Assembly: GCA_016935415.1 (NCBI GenBank)
Contig: JAFGRA010000360.1
Span: forward strand, 1-42,453
Source: Anaerolineales bacterium
GTDB lineage: Bacteria; Chloroflexota; Anaerolineae; Anaerolineales; UBA11579
DNA: 42,453 nt
Direction: 5' to 3'
Of the stretch, positions 29,771 to 37,043 are shown one piece after another. How positions within the stretch are numbered: the stretch's first letter is position 1; each line of letters opens with the position of its first letter. The notes under the pieces were generated by a model. That model was not told the origin of the DNA, ran no database searches, and was given only the letters and a program-made list of their open reading frames with translations. A program made the position numbers and the translations under genes.

Positions 29771-30243
29771 GCCTGGCTCCCTTTGCCATCCTGATGGCGA
29801 TAAAGTTCATAGCCGTAACCATTGTCTTTCACACACCACTCTCGGGCTTTTTCATCAAGTGCGATACCAGCTTCGATACAGGTCAGGCGCATGATGTCCA
29901 TGGTTTCACCTTTGCCGCGCAGCCATACGTGTTCAATGCCTTTAGCTTCCATATCCCGCACAATCATATTGGCTTGTTTGCGCAGGCGATTGTAGACCTT
30001 GAGTGCATCCCCAAAATAGCGCGTGGCACGCTGCGCCAACGCAGCCAGCCCTTCCGGGGTGAGGTTGTATTGCAGGCGGTTGCGATCCATGCGTGTGGCT
30101 TTGATGTAACCGATCTTGACCAGGCGCTTGATGTACCAATTCACACTGCCCACCGCAATGTCTAGTTGGGCAGCCAACCCGGCCTGGGTGACTTCTTCGT
30201 CTTCGGAGATAGCCTGTAAAAGGCGGTATTCGCGTTCCTTCAT
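29767..30243 (-). CDS. Winged helix-turn-helix transcriptional regulator, EPS-associated MarR-like N-terminus with extra C-terminal domain
   Basis: EREYRLLQAISEDEEVTQAGLAAQLDIAVGSVNWYIKRLVKIGYIKA...YNLTPEGLAALAQR then HVWLRGKGETMDIMRLTCIEAGI. Confidence 0.82.
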   Translation of the reverse strand: MKEREYRLLQAISEDEEVTQAGLAAQLDIAVGSVNWYIKRLVKIGYIKATRMDRNRLQYNLTPEGLAALAQRATRYFGDALKVYNRLRKQANMIVRDMEAKGIEHVWLRGKGETMDIMRLTCIEAGIALDEKAREWCVKDNGYGYELYRHQDGKGSQA

Positions 30244-30273
30244 CTAATCTCTGCGCCGTTCAAACACAGGCGC

Positions 30274-31485
30274 TCAGTCCTCCAACGCCGCGGCCAGTTC
30301 CTGGCACACGATCTCGACCTGCGCTTCGGTCATCACACTGGAGAACGGGATAGCCAGACCGCGCTTTCCGAGGTCCTCGGTGACCGGATAATCACCTTCC
30401 TGATAGCCGAATTGTTCGACCATGAAGGGTTGTAGGTGAATGGGGGCGAAATACGGGCGGGCCGGAATGCCGCGCTCGGCCAATTTGTGGATCAGGGCAT
30501 CGCGGTCGATCTCAGGCGTGACGCGAACGACATACACAAACCAACTCATGCGGGTAGTAGTGTCCAAAATCTGAGGGGTTTCCACCAGGGCGAGGTCGCC
30601 CAACCGTTGTTCGTACCACTCAGCCACCTGGGCGCGCTTGGCAAGCATTTCATCCAGGCGCGTAGCCTGGATATGCCCCAACGCGGCACTGATCTCATCC
30701 AGGCGATAATTGTAGCCCAGGTGGGTGTGCGCCAGCCAGGTATCCCCGGGGGCACGGCCCTGGTTGCGCAGGGCGCTCATAAACGCGGCCGCTTCGGCAT
30801 CGTTGGTAACCACCATGCCGCCTTCACCGGTGGTCATCTGCTTGTTGGGATAAAAAGCAAATACGGCGTAATCAGCCTGCGAGCCAGCCTTGCTGCCTTT
30901 GTACTCCGCGCCAATCGCTTCGCAGGCATCCTCAATGATCTTTAGGTTGTGGTCTTCGGCCATCGCCAGCAACGGATCGAGGTCGGCCGGTTGGCCGAAC
31001 ACATCCACCGGCAGGATCGCCTTGAGTTCACCGGCGGCTTCTGCACCTTTACGCGGCAACCACTTGGCCGCGGCAGCGCCACCGGTCTTTAGATCATCCA
31101 CAGCCTGCCGCACCTGCGCTACGTCGATATTACCGCTGGCCGGGTCAACGTCCACGAAAACGGGAATGGCGCGTTCGAACAACAGCACATTACTTGACGC
31201 CACGAATGAAAACGGGGTGGTGATCACCAGGTCACCCGGCCCGATCCCGGCAGCGCGCACGCACAGGTGCAATCCAGCCGTACCGGAATTGACCGTCAGG
31301 GCATGCTCGACGCCGGCGTAAGCGGCAATCGTGTCTTCAAAGTTTTGGGTTTCCGACCCCATGCTCAACCAGCGGCTTTGCAGCACAACGTTGACGGCTT
31401 CAACTTCCACCGCGGTAATGTCGGGCGAAGACAGGGGAACTTTATATTGTGATTCGGCAGCCAAACTCTGAGATTCTTTACGCAA
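30274..31485 (-). CDS. legC: DegT/DnrJ/EryC1/StrS PLP aminotransferase (LegC-like)
   Basis: ALTVNSGTAGLHLCVRAAGIGPGDLVITTPFSFVASSN; IIEDACEAIGAEYKG; FYPNKQMTTGEGGMVVTND (PLP lysine); clustered with legB/H/G/I/F. Confidence 0.9.
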   Translation of the reverse strand: MRKESQSLAAESQYKVPLSSPDITAVEVEAVNVVLQSRWLSMGSETQNFEDTIAAYAGVEHALTVNSGTAGLHLCVRAAGIGPGDLVITTPFSFVASSNVLLFERAIPVFVDVDPASGNIDVAQVRQAVDDLKTGGAAAAKWLPRKGAEAAGELKAILPVDVFGQPADLDPLLAMAEDHNLKIIEDACEAIGAEYKGSKAGSQADYAVFAFYPNKQMTTGEGGMVVTNDAEAAAFMSALRNQGRAPGDTWLAHTHLGYNYRLDEISAALGHIQATRLDEMLAKRAQVAEWYEQRLGDLALVETPQILDTTTRMSWFVYVVRVTPEIDRDALIHKLAERGIPARPYFAPIHLQPFMVEQFGYQEGDYPVTEDLGKRGLAIPFSSVMTEAQVEIVCQELAAALED

Positions 31486-31620
31486 GGGAGACTCCTTTGG
31501 GATAACCGGTAGCGAGAAGCATACACCGTATTAGGTATTGACAGTAGGCTTAGCATCTACATTCAGAAAATGAATTCTCGCATGGAAGTGGGGAATTGTC
31601 AAGGAGCGGGAAAGTGAGGG

Positions 31621-31756
31621 ATTAGAAATTACAGATGGCAAATTGCAAGGTGCACGATGCAAGATGCATTTGCGAATTATGAATTAGATATACAACTTCT
31701 ATCTGCCACTCAAAACACCTTGGTGCCTGAGTGCCTCGGTGTCCTATCACACTGAT
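31621..31756. repeat. Intergenic low-complexity/repeat-like region
   Basis: GATGGCAAATTGCAAGGTGCACGATGCAAGATGCA, then AACACCTTGGTGCCTGAGTGCCTCGGTGTCC, similar in style to the 4757-5037 repeats. Confidence 0.35.
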
Positions 31757-31855
31757 TGTCTAGTCGCATCCCCTCAATTCACAATTTTGTAAGCCTTGGA
31801 TTTAGATCTATCCGGCGGGAGTCTACCAGAGAAAACCATGATAGAATGAACGAAG

Positions 31856-32929
31856 ATGGCCGCACACCGAATCCTAATCGTAGACGACCAGCGTGAAGTC
31901 GCCAGAGTGTTCCGATCGGGGCTGGAAAGCCTGCAAGCCGATTTCGATATCAGCGATGTGCTCTCCGGCGAAGAAGCGTTGCTAGAATTATCCCGGGGAC
32001 CAGTAGACTTGCTGGTCTCTGATGTGCGCCTGCCGGGAATCACTGGTCTGGAGTTGATGGGTAAATTCAAAGTCCTCAATCCAGAGCTGAAAGTCGTGCT
32101 GATCAGCGGCGTAACCGATCCCAAGATCCGCAGAGAAGTAGCTCAAGCCGGCGCTGATGCCTTTTTCTTCAAGCCGGTCGAATTGGCCGATTTCCTCGAC
32201 GCGGTCGAACGCATCTTAGGTCTGGTCGAAACCATCCTACCCCACGAACTTGAAATCGCCCAGGAAGAAATCCTGGAAAGCGAACTCGGCACCGAGGGCT
32301 TGTCCGAGCATATTGCCCGGCTGCGCCAGGAATTGGATGCTACTGCTACCCTGCTGTTGAGCGATACCGGCCAGACCGTAGTCAGCGCCGGGAACCTGCC
32401 AGAAGCAGCCGTCAAGGCGCAACTCACCGAAAAGATCCTGCCGCTCTTCAGCGCTGGATTGCGCGTCTCGCGGGAAATCGGCAATCCGACCCCGGAAAAC
32501 TTGCTCAGTTTCAAAGGCAATGGCTTCGACATCTTCTTCTCCCACGTTGGGGAAGCCTACGCCCTGCTGACCATCACCAATCACAGCGACCAGACTGACA
32601 GCCAAACCCTTGGGGAAATCGCTTCGAAAACCGGCCAAACCGCCAAAGAAATCCTCAAAGTACTCTCCAAGCTGGGCGTCTCCCTGCACGAACCGGAATC
32701 GTTAAAAGAACAGGCCCCGCCCGAACCCACCATCGAAGCAGAGGATGTTTCCATCGATCCAGAACTGGACGGCATTCTCGACACGGCCAATTTCAAGAAA
32801 GAAGAGGTCGATGCCTTCTGGGAATCGATGTCGGAGAAGAAAGTCAACGATCAGGTTTATGGTGGAGACTCCCTATCTTACGATCAGGCCCAGCAACTTG
32901 GCCTGACTCCTTCCGAAGAAGAAAAATAG
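31856..32929 (+). CDS. Response regulator receiver domain protein with C-terminal roadblock/LC7-like region
   Basis: ILIVDDQREVARVFRSGLES...DLLVSDVRLPGITGLELMGKF...VVLISG...AFFFKPVE; C-terminal DATATLLLSDTGQTVVSAGNLPEAAVKAQLTEKILPL. Confidence 0.8.
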   Translation: MAAHRILIVDDQREVARVFRSGLESLQADFDISDVLSGEEALLELSRGPVDLLVSDVRLPGITGLELMGKFKVLNPELKVVLISGVTDPKIRREVAQAGADAFFFKPVELADFLDAVERILGLVETILPHELEIAQEEILESELGTEGLSEHIARLRQELDATATLLLSDTGQTVVSAGNLPEAAVKAQLTEKILPLFSAGLRVSREIGNPTPENLLSFKGNGFDIFFSHVGEAYALLTITNHSDQTDSQTLGEIASKTGQTAKEILKVLSKLGVSLHEPESLKEQAPPEPTIEAEDVSIDPELDGILDTANFKKEEVDAFWESMSEKKVNDQVYGGDSLSYDQAQQLGLTPSEEEK

Positions 32930-32931
32930 TA

Positions 32932-32960
32932 TTGTCGCAACCCTTTGCATGTGATACAAT
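32932..32960 (+). promoter_or_regulatory. Sigma70-like promoter for tRNA-Gln
   Basis: TTGTCG (32932-32937), 17-nt spacer, TACAAT (32955-32960), about 30 nt before the tRNA. Confidence 0.6.
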
Positions 32961-32989
32961 TTGCCCGCTTGGAAATCCAAGTATAAGTT

Positions 32990-33060
32990 TGGGGCGTGGT
33001 GCAATGGTAGCACACCGGACTTTGAATCCGTTGATCTAGGTTCGATCCCTAGCGCCCCGG
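32990..33060 (+). tRNA. tRNA-Gln (TTG)
   Basis: TGGGGCG/CGCCCCG acceptor, anticodon loop CTTTGAA, T-arm CTAGGTTCGATCCCTAG. Confidence 0.92.
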
Positions 33061-33142
33061 CTAAGTAATGGTACGTGAGGAACGTAACAACAGTCGTGTC
33101 AGACACAGACCCTGATTTAGAAAAACGATCAAGTTCTTCCAG

Positions 33143-33191
33143 AACGGCGAGCCGAGTATTGCTGTTATAGCAGTGCATGGCTCGCCGTTTT
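33143..33191 (+). terminator. Stem-loop, probable terminator of the tRNA-Gln transcript
   Basis: AACGGCGAGCC (33143-33153) / GGCTCGCCGTT (33179-33189) perfect 11-bp stem followed by T-rich TTTTGAGATTTT; extra inner stem TGCT/AGCA. Confidence 0.7.
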
Positions 33192-33229
33192 GAGATTTTG
33201 GATACATTGATATTAAAGAGGTTGAGTAC

Positions 33230-34573
33230 ATGAAAATAGCCACCGTACTGCTCGCGGCCGGTGAAGGCACGCGCATGAAATCCAACACCAACAAAGTCCT
33301 CCATCCCTTGCTGGGCAAGCCGCTGGTCTGGCACAGTTTGCAAGCCGTCAAAGCCGTCACCCCCGAGTTACCGGTGGTCGTGATCGGCAACGGAGCCGAA
33401 AGCGTACGCGAAGTCGTCGGCGACGCGGCCCAATTCGTCGTCCAGGTCGAGCGCCTGGGTACCGGTCACGCCGTAATGCAAGCCGAAGCAGTGCTGCGCG
33501 GCAAAGCCGACCTGGTATTGGTTGCTTACGCCGACATGCCCCTGCTGACCGCCGAAACTCTGCAAAAATTAGTGGCAGCGCAGCATGCCAACTCCGGCCC
33601 GGTCACCATGACCACGATCATCGCCGAAGACCCGCGCGGCTTTGGGCGCGTGGTGCGCGGCGGGGATGGCAGCGTACAAGCGATCGTCGAAGAAGCCGCC
33701 GCCACGCCCGAGCAATTGGAAATCCGCGAATTGAACGTCAGCCCATACTGCTTCGATGGCGAATGGCTGTGGGACGCCCTGCACCGCATCCCACTTTCCG
33801 CCAAAGGCGAATATTACCTGACCGATCTGATCGGTCTGGCTGTTGCAGACGGCGGCAAGGTGCAAGCTGTCGCCATGGAAGATCCTCAAGAAGCGATTGG
33901 CATCAACACGCGCGTACACCTGGCTGAAGCCGAGGCTGCCCTGCGGGAACGCCTCAACCGGCGCTGGATGCTGGCCGGGGTCAGCATGGTCGACCCGCAG
34001 TCGACCTACATTGAGCCGGGCGTGACCATTGGGCAGGACACCGTGATCTGGCCGAATACCTACCTGCAAGGTGACACCTACATCGGCCCGGACTGCACGA
34101 TTGGCCCCAACACGATCATCCGGGATACGCGCATCGGAGCCCGCTGCGAAGTGTTCTCCTCTGTGCTGGAAAGCGCCCAACTCGAAGACGAAGTCGACAT
34201 CGGCCCCTTCGGGCACCTGCGCAAGGGCGCTCACCTGGCTCAGGGCGTGCACATGGGCAACTTTGGCGAGGTCAAGAATTCATACCTCGGGCCAGGCGTC
34301 AAAATAGGACACTTCTCCTATCTTGGTGACGCCACGATTGATGAAAACGTGAACATCGGTGCGGGGACGATCACCTGCAATTATGACGGTGAAAAGAAGC
34401 ACCCCACCAAGATCGGCGCTAACGCCTTTATCGGCAGCGACACCATGCTGGTCGCCCCCCTCAATATTGGAGCAGGAGCTAAAACCGGCGCGGGTTCGGT
34501 AGTCACCAAAGACGTCCCCCCCAAGACAGTGGCCGTCGGCGTGCCTGCCCGGGTCGTGCGAAAGTTGGAATAG
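33230..34573 (+). CDS. glmU: Bifunctional GlmU (UDP-N-acetylglucosamine pyrophosphorylase / glucosamine-1-phosphate acetyltransferase)
   Basis: VLLAAGEGTRMKSNTNKVLHPLLGKPLVWH; LbetaH C-terminus with IGAGTITCNYDGEKKHPTKIGANAFIGSDTMLVAPL. Confidence 0.97.
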   Translation: MKIATVLLAAGEGTRMKSNTNKVLHPLLGKPLVWHSLQAVKAVTPELPVVVIGNGAESVREVVGDAAQFVVQVERLGTGHAVMQAEAVLRGKADLVLVAYADMPLLTAETLQKLVAAQHANSGPVTMTTIIAEDPRGFGRVVRGGDGSVQAIVEEAAATPEQLEIRELNVSPYCFDGEWLWDALHRIPLSAKGEYYLTDLIGLAVADGGKVQAVAMEDPQEAIGINTRVHLAEAEAALRERLNRRWMLAGVSMVDPQSTYIEPGVTIGQDTVIWPNTYLQGDTYIGPDCTIGPNTIIRDTRIGARCEVFSSVLESAQLEDEVDIGPFGHLRKGAHLAQGVHMGNFGEVKNSYLGPGVKIGHFSYLGDATIDENVNIGAGTITCNYDGEKKHPTKIGANAFIGSDTMLVAPLNIGAGAKTGAGSVVTKDVPPKTVAVGVPARVVRKLE

Positions 34574-35863
34574 GTGAACAATCTTAGCATCACATTGCTT
34601 TTGATCTTCCTTTTTATCGATTTGCTCGTCAATGCGGCACGCACCGGATTGCTGAACGTACGCCTGGCGCGCCTGCTCTACCTCAAGGAGGGCGGCGAAA
34701 ACCAAGTCGACCGCACCATCCAACTCGTGCAAAAGCACGACCGCCTGCGCGCCAGCATGAAACTGGCCCAGGGCTTGCTACGGGTGCTGATCGTCGGTAT
34801 GGTGGTCAATTTCTTCATTACTCCGCAAAGTCTGACCGTTTCCATCTACGGCCTGCTGGGCAGGTTGGCACTCGCGGCCCTAATCGTCTGGCTGGCCGAG
34901 ATCCTGGTCGAGCGGCGGGTGCTCAACGAACCCGAATCCTGGGCCATCCGCCTGACCCCGATTGCCAACCTGCTTACCATGTTGTTTTCACCCTTGGTTG
35001 GCCTGACGCTGTGGTTGTTCAAACACGAGCGCGCCGGGGAAGAAAAGCTGGTCTCGATCACCGAGGACGAACTCAAGTCCCTCGTCGATGCCAGCCAGCG
35101 CCAGGGCGTGTTGGAGCAGGAAGAAGGTAAGATGATCTACTCGATCATCCAGCTTGGGGACACACTGGTGCGCGAGATCATGATCCCACGCATTGACATG
35201 TTCACCATCGACGTGAACAGCCCGATCTCGGCCGTCCTGAACGATATCCTCGAATCCGGTTACTCACGCGTCCCGGTATACGAAGACAGTGTCGATAATA
35301 TCGTCGGCTTGCTGTACACCAAAGACGTGCTCAAACTTTGGCAGGAGGGTCAAGTCGACAGCACCCCGTACGGCCTGCTGCGCCCGGCCAATTTCATCCC
35401 CGAAGCCAAGAAAGCCGACGAACTGCTGGCCGAAATGCAAGCCCAACGCACCCACATCGCCATCGTGGTCGATGAATACGGCGGCGTGGCCGGTCTGGTT
35501 ACACTGGAAGATATTGTTGAAGAAATCTTCGGCGAAATCCGCGATGAATACGACCAGGGCGAAGAAGTGCTCTTCACCAAAGTGGACGAGCGCGAATATA
35601 TTTTCCACGGACGGATTGACCTGGACGATTTCAATGATATTATGGACAGCCAACTGCCCACCGAAGAGGCCGACACGTTGGGTGGTCTGATCTACAGCCG
35701 CATCGGCCGCATCCCCCGCGTCGGCGAGCAGGTGCGGGAAGATGACCTGCTGCTGACCGTGGAAAAGATCAGCGGGCGGCGCATCCACAAGGTGCGTGCC
35801 CAATACGAGAACGCGCTGCAAGCCGCACAAACCCTAGAGGAAGGCACACCTGATGTTGACTGA
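34574..35863 (+). CDS. CNNM/CorC/hemolysin-family membrane protein with CBS and transporter-associated domains
   Basis: REIMIPRIDMFTIDVNSPISAVLNDILESGYSRVPVYEDSVDNIVGLLYTKDVL; VVDEYGGVAGLVTLEDIVEEIFGEIRDEYD; GTG start. Confidence 0.93.
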   Translation: MNNLSITLLLIFLFIDLLVNAARTGLLNVRLARLLYLKEGGENQVDRTIQLVQKHDRLRASMKLAQGLLRVLIVGMVVNFFITPQSLTVSIYGLLGRLALAALIVWLAEILVERRVLNEPESWAIRLTPIANLLTMLFSPLVGLTLWLFKHERAGEEKLVSITEDELKSLVDASQRQGVLEQEEGKMIYSIIQLGDTLVREIMIPRIDMFTIDVNSPISAVLNDILESGYSRVPVYEDSVDNIVGLLYTKDVLKLWQEGQVDSTPYGLLRPANFIPEAKKADELLAEMQAQRTHIAIVVDEYGGVAGLVTLEDIVEEIFGEIRDEYDQGEEVLFTKVDEREYIFHGRIDLDDFNDIMDSQLPTEEADTLGGLIYSRIGRIPRVGEQVREDDLLLTVEKISGRRIHKVRAQYENALQAAQTLEEGTPDVD

Positions 35864-36263
35864 TGACACCCGCCAGGAATTAATCGAAGTCGCCCGGAAC
35901 GCCCAACAATGGGCCTACGCCCCGTATTCGAATTACGCCGTCGGTGCCGCCCTGTTGAGCAACTCCGGCCGCATCTACGAAGGCGCTAATGTGGAAAATG
36001 CCGTCTACCCGGTCACGATGTGCGCCGAACGCGTGGCTGTGTTCAAAGCTGTCTCCGAGGGCGAGCGTGAATTCAGTGCTATTGCTGTGGTCACGCGTGA
36101 TGGCGGCTCACCTTGCGGCAGTTGCCGCCAGGTGCTGGCCGAGTTCGGGCTGGATACCATCGTGGTGATCGCTGATGAAGAAGGCCAGGTCTGCCAAGAA
36201 ACCACGGTCGCAGGCTTGCTGCCCCATTCCTTTGGCCCTTCAAATCTGAAAGAAACCCCCTAG
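35853..36263 (+). CDS. cdd: Cytidine deaminase
   Basis: YAPYSNYAVGAALLSNSGRIYEGANVENAVYPVTMCAERVAVFKAVSEGE...GGSPCGSCRQVLAEFG. Confidence 0.95.
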   Translation: MLTDDTRQELIEVARNAQQWAYAPYSNYAVGAALLSNSGRIYEGANVENAVYPVTMCAERVAVFKAVSEGEREFSAIAVVTRDGGSPCGSCRQVLAEFGLDTIVVIADEEGQVCQETTVAGLLPHSFGPSNLKETP

Positions 36264-36287
36264 ATTCGTCGTTTTTTTGACGAATCT
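36262..36287 (+). other. Perfect 9-bp hairpin with poly-T loop after cdd
   Basis: AGATTCGTC - GTTTTTTT - GACGAATCT. Confidence 0.6.
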
Positions 36288-36303
36288 GTGCTAACATACG
36301 CCC

Positions 36304-37032
36304 ATGCGCGCGCTGGTAATCACTGACATACACGCCAACTTGGTAGCTTTGAAAAAAGTGCTGGAAGATGCGGCGGACGTTGATGCCGTCTGGTGCCTGG
36401 GGGACGTGGTCGGTTATGGCCCTAAACCAAACGAATGCATTGCCCTGCTAAAAGAACAGCCGAATATGCTATGCGTCTTGGGCAACCACGATGCTGCTGC
36501 CCTGAACCTGCTCGATTTGAGCACTTTCAATCCGGAAGCGCGCCAGTCTGTGGAGTGGATGCAGACCCAACTCAATGCCGAAAGTTTAGAATTCCTGGAA
36601 AATCTACCGGAGATGGTCGACGTCGGTCAGGCCACGCTGGTCCACGGCAGCCCGCGTCACCCGGTCTTCGAATACCTGCTGGACACGCGCGCCGCCACCG
36701 ACAACTTCAACCACTTCGAAACCGATTACTGCTTCGTCGGCCACACCCACCTGCCGGTGATGTTCTACATCCATGAAGATGACTACATGGCCGGGCTAAC
36801 CATCCCGCCGGTTAACATGGTCACCCACCTGTCACCGCGCGCCATCATCAATCCCGGTTCCACCGGCCAGCCGCGCGACCGCGACCCACGCGCTTCTTAT
36901 GCCATTTTCGATACCGAAGCAGAAACCTGGGAATACCGCCGCGTCAATTACGATATCGAAACCGTACAGCATATGATGGAAGACGCCGGTTTGCCCGAAC
37001 GCCACATCCTGCGCCTGCAAGGCGGCTGGTAA
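36304..37032 (+). CDS. Metallophosphoesterase (calcineurin-like)
   Basis: MRALVITDIHANLVALKKVLEDA; WCLGDVVGYGPKPNECI; VLGNHDAAAL; FVGHTHLPV; INPGSTGQPRD. Confidence 0.93.
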   Translation: MRALVITDIHANLVALKKVLEDAADVDAVWCLGDVVGYGPKPNECIALLKEQPNMLCVLGNHDAAALNLLDLSTFNPEARQSVEWMQTQLNAESLEFLENLPEMVDVGQATLVHGSPRHPVFEYLLDTRAATDNFNHFETDYCFVGHTHLPVMFYIHEDDYMAGLTIPPVNMVTHLSPRAIINPGSTGQPRDRDPRASYAIFDTEAETWEYRRVNYDIETVQHMMEDAGLPERHILRLQGGW

Positions 37033-37043
37033 AGGTTTAGCAA

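Noticed and set aside
33569-34252. 227-aa minus-strand ORF
   Set aside because: Antisense shadow of glmU
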